In this document: piece after piece, positions 9,636 through 18,980 of the stretch
Numbering within the stretch: the first letter of the stretch is position 1
Layout of the letters: the number at the start of each line of letters is the position of its first letter
Source: Gemmatimonadota bacterium
Lineage (GTDB): Bacteria; Gemmatimonadota; Gemmatimonadetes; Longimicrobiales; Gaopeijiaceae
Reading direction: 5' to 3'
Assembly (NCBI GenBank): GCA_022827345.1
Contig: JAJDTB010000027.1
Span: forward strand, 62,001-126,000
DNA length: 64,000 nucleotides
Notes under the pieces: generated by a model
What the model saw: the letters and a program-made list of their open reading frames with translations, nothing else
What the model was told of the DNA's origin: nothing
Database searches by the model: none
Translations under genes and position numbers: made by a program

Positions 9636-12068
9636 ATGAAAGAAACACGTCTGAAGTCTGTCCAAGCTCGCCCGCGAGCGCTGCCAGCGCTGCTGCTAGG
9701 CATGGTTCCCTGGCTTGTCGTAGGCACGATGCCGGTCCTCCACGCCCAAGAGGCCACCAGTCGCCCGATCGCACAGGTCGCTTTCGTCACGGACGGAGTG
9801 GGCGCCCCCTTCGCGGAGGAGGTCCGCGCCCTCGTCCGCCAAGAACTGATCGCGCTGACGCGTGACGACTTCGACGTGCGATTCCGGGACGAACTTGCCG
9901 GGACGGCAGACAATTTGGCGGACGGGATCGCCCGCGCCCTCGACCGTGTTCTTGCCGACGATGACGTGACCATCGTCGTTACATTGGGGCTGGTAGCTTC
10001 GGAGATGGCCGCCCGCCGGACGCCAGCGCCCAAGCCGGTGATCGCAGCCACGGTGTTCGATGCGCACCTTCAGGGGTTCCCAGAGAGCGCGGGCACGAGC
10101 GGTGTGGCCAACCTGACCTACATTGCGTCGCCTGCGCCCGGACCCGTCATCCGCGATCTGCGCAGATTCCAGGAACTCGCGACGTTCTCCACTGCGGCCA
10201 TGCTGGTTGACGAAGAGGCGGCGGCGACCTTTGCGGACCTTCTCGACCAAGTAGTGGAGACGGCGGCAGACCTCGGCATCACGCTGGAACCGGTGCCCGT
10301 GGGCGAGACGGCGGCGAGCAGCCTCGGTCGTCTTCCCGCTGAAGTCGACGCCGTTTACGTGACTCCGCTGGCTCGGATGGCGGCCGGCGAGTTCGAGCTC
10401 CTCGCGCAGGGTCTCGCAGATCGTCGCCTGCCCTCCTTTTCCTATTCCGGCGACGATGTTGCCAGAGGCATCATGGCCTCCTCGGCGGCCCTGGACCTTC
10501 CAGCTGTAGCCCGGCGGATCGCCCTCAACGCGTTTCGCATCCTGCTGGGCGACGACCCCGCCACGCTTCCGGTGACCCTCGAACCCGGCGAGGCGCTGGT
10601 GGTAAACATGCGCACGGTGCGGCAGGTGGGCGTTCTGCCGCCACTGGGCGCGCTCTTGGAGGCACGACGGCTCTTCGAGGCTCCCGATGGGGTTGTGCGC
10701 AACGTGACCCTGAAGAGCGCCATGGACGATGCCTTGGCCGCCAACCTAGCGCTCGCCGCGGAGGACCAAGCAGTGCGCGCGGGCGCGGAGGAGATTCGCT
10801 TGGCGCGGGCAAGCCGACTCCCGAGTCTGGAAGCTGGCGTGACGGGTGCGACCCATTCGAAGAGCGTCGCGGAGGCCTCCTTCGGACTGCGGCCGCAGCA
10901 CAGCGTGGACGGCGGACTAGCGCTTCGGCAGTTGATCTTCTCGCAGGAAGCCAATGCGAACGTGTCCGTGCAGACATCGTTTCAGGAGTCTAGGGAGCGG
11001 GACAGGGCATCGCTCCGGCTCGACGTGGCACTGGAAGCCGCCGAAGCCTACCTCAACGTCCTGCGGGCGAAAACGCTGGAGCAGGTCCAGCAGGACAACC
11101 TCGACCTGACCCTGGCGTCCCTTCGGCTTGCCCGCGAGCGCGAGCGCATCGGGGCCGCCGGACCCGGCGAGCGGCTTCGGCTCGAAAGCGAACTGGCCAG
11201 GCGAAGGGCCGACCGGATCGACGCCTTCGCGAGACGCTCCGCTGCCGAAGTCGCGCTTAATCAGGTGCTCAGCCGACCGCTCGACGAACAGTTCCTCACG
11301 CCGGAAGCCGACCGCGAAGGGCGAGCGCTGCTGGAAGGCACCCTGGCTACCGGATACTTGGCCGACCTCAACCAAGTCGCGGCGCTGAGCGACTTCCTGG
11401 TGGACGCGGCCCTGCGCCACTCTCCCGAGATTCAGAGCCTCGATGCCGTTGTCGCGGCCCAGGAACGGCTGCTCACGTCGACGCGCCAGGCGTTCTATCT
11501 CCCCAGCGTGGCGCTACAGGGCAGCATGTCCACCAATTTGCTGAGGGAGGGGGCTGGCACATCGTTGCCCGCGGCTCTGCCGATGACCGAAATGACGGAT
11601 TACCCTTGGAACGTGGGCCTCTCCCTCACCTTGCCACTTTTCCAAGGAGCTTCCCGTTTCGCCCGCCGCGAACGAGCCGCCGCCACCCTGGCCCAGGTGC
11701 GACTCCAGCGCGAACTCGCGGCCCGAGGCATCGAGCAGAATGTCCGGGTGCAGCTCCAGTTCGCGCGGGCCAGCCTCGCAGTCGTGACCGAGACCGAGAC
11801 GGCGGCGGCAACCGCCCGACGATCGCTCGAACTGGTCACTGAGGCGTACGCTCAGGGGCTGGCCGGTGTTGTTGATCTCTTGGAGGCGCAGACGGCCGCG
11901 CTGCTCAGTGAGAGAGGCGTTACCAACGCGACGTTTGATTACCTTGTCAACCTGAAACGGGTCGAGCGGGCCGTCGGTCAGTTCGAGGCCCTCGCCACGC
12001 CGGAGGAGCGAGCGAGCTTCGCAAGGCTGCTGGAGGAGTACATTCAAATCGTGGAGGATGGATCGTGA
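9636..12068 (+). CDS. TolC-type outer-membrane efflux protein fused to an N-terminal ABC substrate-binding-like domain
   Basis: 810 aa from ATG 9636, with GAAGGAG upstream and a Sec signal ending near MPVLHAQ. TolC homologues are usually 420-500 aa. Here residues about 45-340 form an extra domain resembling the ABC_sub_bind family (starts AQVAFVTDGVG, then TIVVTLGLVASEMAARR, VIAATVFDAHLQGFP, VDAVYVTPLARM), a periplasmic two-lobed fold. The second half (about 370-800) is an OEP repeat: DDALAANLALAAEDQAV, then the helical hairpins of the tunnel and YPWNVGLSLTLPLF. First gene of an operon with an RND adaptor (1-base overlap) and RND pump, so it is the exit duct. The binding domain might sense or load substrate; this is inference. 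Confidence 0.9.
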   Translation: MKETRLKSVQARPRALPALLLGMVPWLVVGTMPVLHAQEATSRPIAQVAFVTDGVGAPFAEEVRALVRQELIALTRDDFDVRFRDELAGTADNLADGIARALDRVLADDDVTIVVTLGLVASEMAARRTPAPKPVIAATVFDAHLQGFPESAGTSGVANLTYIASPAPGPVIRDLRRFQELATFSTAAMLVDEEAAATFADLLDQVVETAADLGITLEPVPVGETAASSLGRLPAEVDAVYVTPLARMAAGEFELLAQGLADRRLPSFSYSGDDVARGIMASSAALDLPAVARRIALNAFRILLGDDPATLPVTLEPGEALVVNMRTVRQVGVLPPLGALLEARRLFEAPDGVVRNVTLKSAMDDALAANLALAAEDQAVRAGAEEIRLARASRLPSLEAGVTGATHSKSVAEASFGLRPQHSVDGGLALRQLIFSQEANANVSVQTSFQESRERDRASLRLDVALEAAEAYLNVLRAKTLEQVQQDNLDLTLASLRLARERERIGAAGPGERLRLESELARRRADRIDAFARRSAAEVALNQVLSRPLDEQFLTPEADREGRALLEGTLATGYLADLNQVAALSDFLVDAALRHSPEIQSLDAVVAAQERLLTSTRQAFYLPSVALQGSMSTNLLREGAGTSLPAALPMTEMTDYPWNVGLSLTLPLFQGASRFARRERAAATLAQVRLQRELAARGIEQNVRVQLQFARASLAVVTETETAAATARRSLELVTEAYAQGLAGVVDLLEAQTAALLSERGVTNATFDYLVNLKRVERAVGQFEALATPEERASFARLLEEYIQIVEDGS

Positions 12069-13174
12069 TGGACCAATACGTCGCCCGGATCCCTGTCCTC
12101 CTGTTTGCGGTCAGTCTGGTTGCCGGGTGCGGCGGGGAGGAAGCGGCATCCTCTGCGGACATCCGCCCGGTCAGGTATGCCCGCGCCGTCGTCGCGGGCG
12201 CGGACCGGACCCGCACCCTTGCGGGGATCGCCCGAGCGGCCTCCGAGCAGGATCTGGCTTTCCGCGTGGCCGGCACGGTGACCGCAGTGGAGGTCGCCGT
12301 GGGCAGTTCGGTCCGGCTCGGGCAGGTGCTGGCGCGGCTGGACGCCGGCGATCTGGAACTACGGCGCCAGCAAGCCGAAGCCGGTGTCGCTCAGGCGCTT
12401 GCCCAAGCTCGCAACGCGCGCGCAACCTACGAGCGCGTAGTCGCGCTCTACGAGAGCGGCAACGCCTCCATGAGCGACCTGGACGCCGCACGCGCAACCT
12501 ACGAATCGGCGAACGCGTCCGAAACGTCAGCGGCGACGGCGCTGCGCCTCGCCGAGCAGCAGGTATCCTATGCGCGCCTACAGGCGCCGGTGAACGGCTC
12601 GGTCAGCCGAGTGGCGGTGGACGTCAACGAGGCGGTGGGGGCCGGCCAGACCGTAGTGGTCGTCATCGACACGGGTGGAAATCCCGAAGTGCAGGTCGTG
12701 GTGCCGGAGGCCTTCATCGGCGAAATGCGTGCCGGGCGCCCCGCAGAGGTCGTCTTCGGCGCGCTGGGCGACGGCGCCTTCGACGCTACCGTTACGGAGG
12801 TTGGCACGGCAGCCGCAGGCGCCGGTGGCTTTCCGGTGATCGTGCGGTTGAACGCGCAGCCATACGCAGCGCAGGTGCGCCCCGGCATGGCGGCCGAAGT
12901 CACATTCCACATCGAGGGCCGGCCCGGCGCCACTGGAGTTCTGGTTCCACCCGAGGCCGTGGGTCAGGACCAGCGGGGGCGCTTCGTTTACGTCCTCACG
13001 CCGCCGGACACCGCAAACGTCGCCACGGCCGAACGCCGAACCGTTGAAACCGGCGCGCTGATGCCCGAGGGTCTGGAGATTCTCGGAGGCGTGGAGGACG
13101 GCGAATATGTGGCCACCGCCGGACTCGGAACGCTGGCTCCGGGACAGAGGGTGCGCCTCCTGGATGCCCGCTGA
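12068..13174 (+). CDS. RND efflux membrane-fusion (adaptor) lipoprotein
   Basis: 368 aa. ATG 12068 shares its A with the TGA of the upstream gene; a GTG one codon earlier is the alternative start. N-terminal lipoprotein signal with lipobox LVAGC anchors it in the inner membrane. Domains in order: beta-barrel start, lipoyl half (VAGTVTAVEVAVGSSVRLGQ), a short coiled-coil hairpin (QAEAGVAQALAQARNARA), second lipoyl half (LQAPVNGSVS), beta-barrel and membrane-proximal domain. Family HlyD/AcrA (MFP). It bridges the RND pump to the TolC-like protein. The hairpin is short, as in MexA/AcrA types. Translationally coupled to the upstream gene. Confidence 0.94.
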   Translation: MDQYVARIPVLLFAVSLVAGCGGEEAASSADIRPVRYARAVVAGADRTRTLAGIARAASEQDLAFRVAGTVTAVEVAVGSSVRLGQVLARLDAGDLELRRQQAEAGVAQALAQARNARATYERVVALYESGNASMSDLDAARATYESANASETSAATALRLAEQQVSYARLQAPVNGSVSRVAVDVNEAVGAGQTVVVVIDTGGNPEVQVVVPEAFIGEMRAGRPAEVVFGALGDGAFDATVTEVGTAAAGAGGFPVIVRLNAQPYAAQVRPGMAAEVTFHIEGRPGATGVLVPPEAVGQDQRGRFVYVLTPPDTANVATAERRTVETGALMPEGLEILGGVEDGEYVATAGLGTLAPGQRVRLLDAR

Positions 13175-13200
13175 AGGCACTACCCGAACCTTCCTTGCCC

Positions 13201-16200
13201 ATGGACCTGACCCGATACGCAATTGACAACAGGGTCGTCACCTTCGTGGCGCTCGCAGTGGTCGCACTCTCGGGAGTATCCGCATATCGGGGGCTCCCCC
13301 GTGCGGAGGATCCCGGCTTTCTCGTGCGCAGCGCCATCGTGCGCACCCAGTTCCCCGGGGCAGCGCCCGAGCGGGTTGAACTTCTGGTGACCGACAAGCT
13401 GGAGAGCGCAATCCAGGAGATTCCCGAGGTCGCCCACATCACGAGCGAGTCCCGTACCGGACTGTCCATCATCACCGTCGAACTCCGCGAGACCGTGACG
13501 GACCTGCGACCGGTATGGGACAATCTACGCCGGAAGGTGGACCGGACCGCCGGCGAACTGCCCCAGGGGGTGGTTCCGGTCGTGGACGACGAACTAGGGG
13601 ATGTTTTTGGGACCGTGCTGGTGCTTACGGCGGACGGGTTCTCCTACGTCGAACTTGAGGAGATCGCCGAGCAGGTGCGCGATGTCTTTCTGCGGATCGG
13701 CGATGTCGCCAAGGTCGAGATCCACGGGACGCAAGAAGAGCGCGTTTTCGTGGACTTCGACAACGCCCGTCTCTCCGGGCTGGGCCTATCGGTGCCGCAG
13801 CTTCAGGGCATCCTGCAATCCAGCAACATCATCATCTCGGGCGGAGCCGTTGAGACGGGCGTCGAGCGGGTCACCCTGGAGCCTACGGGCAACTTCACGT
13901 CCTTGGACGACATCCGGCAGACGCTGATCACGCTGCCGGGCACAGGCGAGACGGTGTACCTGGGCGATGTTGCCGAAATCCGCCGCGGCTACGCCGATCC
14001 CCCCCGCGCGAGGGTACGAGCCAACGGACAACCGGCCTTGGCGCTGGCGGTCTCGATGCGCGACGGCGGCAACATTATTCAACTGGGCGAGAACATCCGG
14101 GCGGCCGTTACGGAGTTGGAGGGGCGCTATCCCGTCGGTGTCGCCTTCGACATTCTGGCCTTCCAGCCCGAGGTCGTGGACCGGGCCGTGTCCACCTTCG
14201 TGAATTCGATCCTCCAAGCCGTGGGGATCGTTCTGGTGTGCATGCTGCTCTTTCTGGGGCTTCGTACCGGTCTCGTGGTCGCCAGTCTGGTTCCCATGGC
14301 GATGATGGCCACGCTGATGCTGATGCAATACCTGGGCATTGGCCTTGACAAGATGTCGCTGGTCTCGCTGATCATCGCACTGGGACTTCTGGTCGACAAC
14401 GCCATCGTGATGAGCGAATCGATCTTGGTGCGTCTGGAGGGTGGGGAGAACGCGCGCGATGCGGCCCTGGACTCTTCGAGAGAACTTCGCATTCCGCTGC
14501 TGGTCTCCTCTCTGACCACCATCGCCGCATTCCTGCCCATCGTGCTGGCCGAGAGCGCGGTCGGTGAGTACACGGCGCCGCTGGCCGTCGTGATCGCGCT
14601 GACCCTGCTTTCTTCCTGGCTGCTCGCCATCACGATGATCCCGCTCCTGTGCATGATCTTCCTGAGGGTGAAGCGGCGCAGCGGTTCGGCGGGGGACGCG
14701 GAGTTCGACACTCCCTTCTACCGGCGCTATCGCGGAGTTCTCCAATCCCTGCTCCGGCGCCCCCTGGTTACGGTCGCCGGAGCATTCGGACTGCTGGCCG
14801 CAACCTTGGGGCTGTTCCGCCTCGTCGAGCAGAACTTCTTCCCGGACAGCACCGAAGTGCTCTTCACCGGCGATTTCGAGTTCCCCTACGGCACCTCGTT
14901 CGCCCATACGGAAGCGGCCATGCTCGATATCGAGCTTTTCCTGATCGAGGAGCTGGCCGCGGGCGAGAATCGCGAAGGCATCCGCAACTGGGGCATTTTC
15001 ACAGGCACCGGCGCACCCCGCTTCGCTCTCGGCTACAGCCAGGCGCAACCCAACAGCGGATACGCGGCCTTCATCGCAAACGCATCGGTCTTCGACATCC
15101 AGGACACGGTCATCGACCGACTGCGCACATACGTGGAGGCCAATCACCCCGACATCGACGTGTCACTCAAGCGACTGACTTCGGGTCCTGGAGGTGGGAC
15201 GCCGGTGGAGGTCCGGCTCTATGGCGCGGACCAAGACGTTCTTTTCGATCTGGCGGACGGCGTGAAGACCCACCTTGCGTCGCTCCCGGGCACCCGCAAC
15301 ATCACGGACAACTGGGGCGCGCAGACCAAGAAGCTGATCGTGAACATCGACAACGCGCGGGCGCGGCGCGCGGGCATCACCAACCAGGACATTGCCGTCT
15401 CCCTGCGCACGGCCCTATCGGGCTCGCCGGTCACGGAATACCGGGAGGGCGACAAGGCGATTCCCGTGGTGCTGCGCTCCGAAGTCGGAGGGCGGGAGGA
15501 CATCGGCAAACTGGAGTCGATCAACGTCTACGCCCAGTCCGGCCAGAACGTGGCGCTGCGGCAGGTCGCCGACATCGCGCTCACCTTCGAGCCGTCCAGG
15601 ATCCTCCGCCGCGACCGCTCGAAGACGCTGTCGGTTCTCGCGGACCTCGATCCCGGTGCAAACGCCACCGCATTCAGCATCGCCGCCGCCCTGGAGCCTT
15701 GGCTGGCGGAACAGCGGTACAGCTGGCCGGTGGGCTACAGCTACGAGATCGGCGGAACGTTCGAGAGTTCGGCCGACGCCAACGCATCCATCGCCGAGAA
15801 GCTGTCCGTGGCCGGCCTCTTGATCCTTCTCCTGCTGGTGGGCCAGTTCAACTCGCTGCGCAAGCCGTTCATCATCGTCCTCACCATCCCACTGGGCTTC
15901 ATCGGCGTGGTGGCTGGCCTCTTGGTGACCGGGCAGTCATTCGGGTTCATGACGCTGCTCGGCGTCATCTCACTCGCCGGCATCGTCATCAACAACGCGA
16001 TCGTGCTCATCGACCGCATTCGCATCGAGATTGATGAGAACGGTCTGGAGCCCGGTCCGGCGGTCCTGGAAGCTGCACAGCGGAGGCTGCGCCCGATCAT
16101 GCTGACGACGGCGACAACAGTCGGCGGGCTGCTGCCCCTTTGGTTCGGCGGCGACCCCCTCTTCGTCTCAATGGCGGTGGCGATCCTGTTCGGATTGGTG

Positions 16201-16272
16201 TTCGCCACGGTCCTGACCCTGGGGTTCGTGCCGGCCCTCTATTGCTTGCTGTTCCGGGTGCGGTATCGGTGA
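13201..16272 (+). CDS. RND-family inner-membrane efflux pump (AcrB/MexB-like)
   Basis: 1023 aa, the expected size, with 12 membrane helices and two large periplasmic loops. The N-terminal IDNRVVTFVALAVVALSG and porter motifs (FPGAAPERVE) are typical. The helix-4 proton relay region reads LGLLVDNAIVMSES, that is Asp-Asn rather than the Asp-Asp of AcrB, as in many uncharacterised HAE-like pumps. The repeat in the second half is LGVISLAGIVINNAIVLIDR. ATG 13201 is preferred to an in-frame TTG six bases upstream; neither has a strong ribosome site. Last gene of the efflux operon, 26 bp after the adaptor. Substrate cannot be told from sequence. Confidence 0.94.
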   Translation: MDLTRYAIDNRVVTFVALAVVALSGVSAYRGLPRAEDPGFLVRSAIVRTQFPGAAPERVELLVTDKLESAIQEIPEVAHITSESRTGLSIITVELRETVTDLRPVWDNLRRKVDRTAGELPQGVVPVVDDELGDVFGTVLVLTADGFSYVELEEIAEQVRDVFLRIGDVAKVEIHGTQEERVFVDFDNARLSGLGLSVPQLQGILQSSNIIISGGAVETGVERVTLEPTGNFTSLDDIRQTLITLPGTGETVYLGDVAEIRRGYADPPRARVRANGQPALALAVSMRDGGNIIQLGENIRAAVTELEGRYPVGVAFDILAFQPEVVDRAVSTFVNSILQAVGIVLVCMLLFLGLRTGLVVASLVPMAMMATLMLMQYLGIGLDKMSLVSLIIALGLLVDNAIVMSESILVRLEGGENARDAALDSSRELRIPLLVSSLTTIAAFLPIVLAESAVGEYTAPLAVVIALTLLSSWLLAITMIPLLCMIFLRVKRRSGSAGDAEFDTPFYRRYRGVLQSLLRRPLVTVAGAFGLLAATLGLFRLVEQNFFPDSTEVLFTGDFEFPYGTSFAHTEAAMLDIELFLIEELAAGENREGIRNWGIFTGTGAPRFALGYSQAQPNSGYAAFIANASVFDIQDTVIDRLRTYVEANHPDIDVSLKRLTSGPGGGTPVEVRLYGADQDVLFDLADGVKTHLASLPGTRNITDNWGAQTKKLIVNIDNARARRAGITNQDIAVSLRTALSGSPVTEYREGDKAIPVVLRSEVGGREDIGKLESINVYAQSGQNVALRQVADIALTFEPSRILRRDRSKTLSVLADLDPGANATAFSIAAALEPWLAEQRYSWPVGYSYEIGGTFESSADANASIAEKLSVAGLLILLLLVGQFNSLRKPFIIVLTIPLGFIGVVAGLLVTGQSFGFMTLLGVISLAGIVINNAIVLIDRIRIEIDENGLEPGPAVLEAAQRRLRPIMLTTATTVGGLLPLWFGGDPLFVSMAVAILFGLVFATVLTLGFVPALYCLLFRVRYR

Positions 16273-16286
16273 AATGGATGACCTTG

Positions 16287-16310
16287 GCAGCCTGACGTAA
16301 GCCTGGCTGC
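16287..16310 (+). terminator. possible terminator hairpin after the RND operon
   Basis: GCAGCC (16287-16292) and GGCTGC (16305-16310) pair across a 12-base loop, 14 bp after the pump stop codon and between convergent genes. Only a short T pair follows, so an intrinsic terminator is plausible but weak. Confidence 0.3.
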
Positions 16311-16474
16311 TTGGATACACGGGGAGCCTCTTGGCGCGAAACGGCCGACAGGATGTGAGCCGAAGGATCTGTTGTTCGGTCTTGATTGTGGCCAGCCGGA
16401 CGATGGATCTCGTTCCGGGGTATCAAGGACCGGTACAACAATCGTGTGCGGGTGTGAAACGGGTCAGGGCTACC

Positions 16475-17512
16475 CTAAGTCGTGCCCGCACTACGATTCC
16501 ACAAGGCCGCGCGAGAGAGGAACACGCCTGGGTCCGCTCGCCATTCCGCGTAGCCGATCCGCCGCTGGTCGGTAAGCCAATCGAGTCGCTCGTTGATGCA
16601 GTCGAGCAGTTCGCCGTCTTCGGCGTCGAGCGCGAATCCGCCGTACTCCGCCAAGGAATCGACGACGGCCACAGCAAACGCGCCCTCCGATGCTCTCGCC
16701 GCCTCTCCGTTGCCGACCTCGACTTGAGCCACGGCGTCGATCATCCCCGTGCGCAAGGCAGTCAGCAATTCGCTCTCGCCCGACACATCCCCCAAGTAGA
16801 CGACTTGGGGCATCGCAGTCGAAGGCGGGGAGATGCGGGTCCTGCCCTCCAACTCGACCGAGGCGGATGCCGCGGTGATCGTGTAACGGGCCGTCCCGTC
16901 GGCAACCACTACGCCTTGGGGCGTCTCGATTCTCGTCCCGGCCGCAAGGACGCCGCCTTCGTCCGTGAGTCCCGTGATCTGGAGCAACCGCGCCTCTCCG
17001 GTGGACCCGCGGAGGACTCCGACGCGCACCGCACTGCTCAAACTGTCGTACGAACCAAAGCGCTCCGCATCCCGGGATCGAACCAGCAGCGACTGGCGGA
17101 AGGCGATGTGGCCCGACGTGAATTCGATAGCCCGCTCACCCGAGGCATCGAGGGTGCGGGACTCCAGAATGGTGATGCCTCCCCCTACCATGTCGAAATC
17201 GGGTGTCGCCGGAAGCAGCCAGATGCCCGGCCAGTCCGCGACGGGCTTCCGCATGACTGTCATCCCGCGTGGCTCCATCGCCTCGAAAGCCGTAAGCAAA
17301 TCGGCCTCGTATCCTGCGTGCCGGGCGAACCCCGGCGAGTCCGGGTTGGCGTCCTCGCTATGGCTCACAGGCGCGAAGAACGCGTAGAACCCGAACCTGA
17401 TCCGAGCACCGTGATCGGCGGCACAGGCCCCGGGCACAGGATCGACGACGCCGTCGCGGCAGGCGGAAGCAAGCGAAGCAACGACAGCCAAGCCAATGAC
17501 TACGCGAGTCAT
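16475..17512 (-). CDS. family 3 extracellular solute-binding lipoprotein
   Basis: 345 aa from ATG 17512, chosen because it gives a lipoprotein signal (VVIGLAVVASLASAC, lipobox LASAC). The mature protein resembles the SBP_bac_3 fold: RIRFGFYAFFAPVSH at the start of lobe 1, GYEADLLTAFEAM, DMVGGGITILESR where family members have the conserved G-G-T type loop, RVGVLRGSTGEA crossing to lobe 2, and a C-terminal return (LDCINERLDWLTDQRRIGYAEW). Such proteins bind amino acids or small anions for ABC import or act as sensors. No permease or ATPase gene is beside it, so partners must be elsewhere. Ligand unknown. Confidence 0.8.
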   Translation of the reverse strand: MTRVVIGLAVVASLASACRDGVVDPVPGACAADHGARIRFGFYAFFAPVSHSEDANPDSPGFARHAGYEADLLTAFEAMEPRGMTVMRKPVADWPGIWLLPATPDFDMVGGGITILESRTLDASGERAIEFTSGHIAFRQSLLVRSRDAERFGSYDSLSSAVRVGVLRGSTGEARLLQITGLTDEGGVLAAGTRIETPQGVVVADGTARYTITAASASVELEGRTRISPPSTAMPQVVYLGDVSGESELLTALRTGMIDAVAQVEVGNGEAARASEGAFAVAVVDSLAEYGGFALDAEDGELLDCINERLDWLTDQRRIGYAEWRADPGVFLSRAALWNRSAGTT

Positions 17513-17837
17513 CCCGCCGGTCCCGGGCCGCTGGGATCTGTCGGACTGTTCGCCCCCGATTCGCAGCCCTCGAAGACCCGACATTTCGAGCAAATCAACG
17601 GTGTCTTACCCCCAGTTCAGCGTACCCTTCGTTGGTTCGCCAAGAGAGAGCCCTCCGTTGAGGGTTCCCCCGTTGGCAATGGCAGTTTCTGGAGGCGGTC
17701 GACCTGCTGGCGGCGGCATCGTCGCCAAGGTAGTAGAGGGATACCGGATCGCCACTGGCGCGAAAGCATGGGGAGGCGTACGGCACCGCGCCCCGGCTTT
17801 GCGGGAATGGCGATCACGATCGTCCATGTCCCGCTGG
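17513..17837. other. 325-bp intergenic region
   Basis: Lies between the beta-barrel gene and the solute-binding lipoprotein gene, both leftward. I see no clear gene, terminator or promoter in it. Confidence 0.45.
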
Positions 17838-18449
17838 TCACCGCACCGGGAAGACCAAGCCGGTCTGAAGGCTCAGGTGCCGGGTCTTGGCGTCAGCGTC
17901 GTCCACCTCGGCAAGTCCGAGCGAGTAAAGCACATCGAAACCCAAGCGGAGACTGCCCGCGAGAGGAAGCTCGACACCTCCGCCGAAGGCCAGCCCGTAG
18001 TCGAGCGCCCTGATGTCGAAGCCCCCATCGTCGCAGGGGGCACTGAGACTGAAACTCTCGGCGGCGGCTTCCACATCGCATGAGAGTCGGTAGCCGGCCC
18101 AAGGGCCGGCCAGCACACCCACGGAAAAGCCTCCTTTGCCCGGCGTGGCGAGCCTCGTCAAGGCCGAGAACTGGAGGTAGTCGACATCGAGCGTGACCTC
18201 GAAGCCCTCGACGGTGGCGGTGCCGCCCTTCTGAGCGTACACGCCTCCAAGTCTCAGGCTGAGCACGCTGGAGGCGCGGATGCCGAGGTCCATGCCCGCC
18301 ACGATGCGGGAGACAGATTCTTCCTCGACTTCCACCCCTTGGATGGCGACGGTTGCGAAGCCGATGCCGCCTCTCAGGCCCAACGTGGTTTGAGCGGTCG
18401 CCGGGACGGCGATCAACATGAGACCGGCCAGCCAGATGAACCTGCTCAT
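17838..18449 (-). CDS. small outer-membrane beta-barrel protein (OmpA-barrel/PorT-like)
   Basis: 203 aa with a Sec signal ending PATAQ. The mature part is about eight amphipathic strands with turns (LGLRGGIGFATVAI, LSLRLGGVYAQKGG, FSVGVLAGPWAGYRL, LDYGLAFGGGVEL) and ends in a strand LQTGLVFPVR, typical of the outer-membrane beta-barrel domain family (PF13505/PF13568). Two Cys (in LSCDVE and APCDDG) may form a loop disulfide. ATG 18449 has GGAGAG eight bases upstream. Function unknown; such proteins are usually adhesins, porins or assembly aids. A stem-loop sits in its predicted 5' leader. Confidence 0.82.
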   Translation of the reverse strand: MSRFIWLAGLMLIAVPATAQTTLGLRGGIGFATVAIQGVEVEEESVSRIVAGMDLGIRASSVLSLRLGGVYAQKGGTATVEGFEVTLDVDYLQFSALTRLATPGKGGFSVGVLAGPWAGYRLSCDVEAAAESFSLSAPCDDGGFDIRALDYGLAFGGGVELPLAGSLRLGFDVLYSLGLAEVDDADAKTRHLSLQTGLVFPVR

Positions 18450-18497
18450 GGTATGCTCTCCGTTCCGGTTTCTTGCGACCGAAGCGTCTCATATGTC

Positions 18498-18529
18498 CCT
18501 TCGGCCTCCTCCGAAGGAGGCGGAATATA
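18498..18529 (-). promoter_or_regulatory. candidate -10 element and 5'-leader stem-loops of the beta-barrel gene
   Basis: On the minus strand a -10-like TATATT (18524-18529) is followed at once by two overlapping perfect 7-bp inverted repeats: GCCTCCT/AGGAGGC (18504-18521, 4-base loop) and CCTTCGG/CCGAAGG (18498-18517, 6-base loop). They share bases and cannot form together. A transcript starting here would begin with this stem, about 50 nt before the ribosome site, as in mRNAs stabilised by a 5' hairpin. No good -35 is visible. Confidence 0.4.
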
Positions 18530-18724
18530 ACACGTGGAGCCAAACGACGAGTGGAAGTGGAGCCCCTCATGCGCCCGCCCTTGGCTTCCAACCTTGGCAA
18601 CGAGACTCAAGTCGCCGTGAACGCAAAAGCATTTTGGACGTGACTCATGGCCCAACTCGGATATCCTCCGAAGACGCCGTCATCGTCTCCGCCGCCGTGT
18701 CGCCACGGCTTGTGGCGCTTACTG

Positions 18725-18786
18725 CCGGATACGTCGAAACCGACGCGTTGCGCGCCGGACCCTTTACCGGACACGTCGGGACCGCT
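18725..18786. repeat. degenerate 20-bp direct repeat, two copies
   Basis: The block CCGGAYACGTCGRRACCG occurs at 18725-18744 and 18767-18786, 42 bp apart, 15 of 20 bases equal. Repeats of this kind occur at insertion-sequence ends, but no transposase or clear inverted terminus is present. Confidence 0.35.
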
Positions 18787-18980
18787 GACTCGCGGGAAGC
18801 CTAGGAAGACTGGGTGGGGTTTGATTTGGGCCAGTCGCACAGCGGCAAATCACCTGCTCCGATTCCCGCCGATCACTCCTGCATTCCGGGGATTTCGGGA
18901 CGGTTCAGTCGGATGCCCTTCAACGGCAGGAGTGGCAGATCGTGCAGCCCTGATTGAACTTACGTGATCTCCTGCCTTGA

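Larger units (their letters stand above)
18450..18980. other. 531-bp non-coding stretch, possibly a decayed mobile-element edge
   Basis: Apart from the beta-barrel leader at its left end, no credible gene is present. Base composition is less GC-biased than the surroundings and it holds degenerate 20-bp repeats. It abuts a gene remnant that begins abruptly at about 18981, which suggests a past rearrangement here. Confidence 0.4.

Noticed and set aside
17061-17100. A tRNA T-arm-like string (minus strand GGTTCGATCCCGGGATG)
   Set aside because: It lies inside the coding frame of the solute-binding lipoprotein, and no acceptor stem, anticodon arm or CCA pairing surrounds it.
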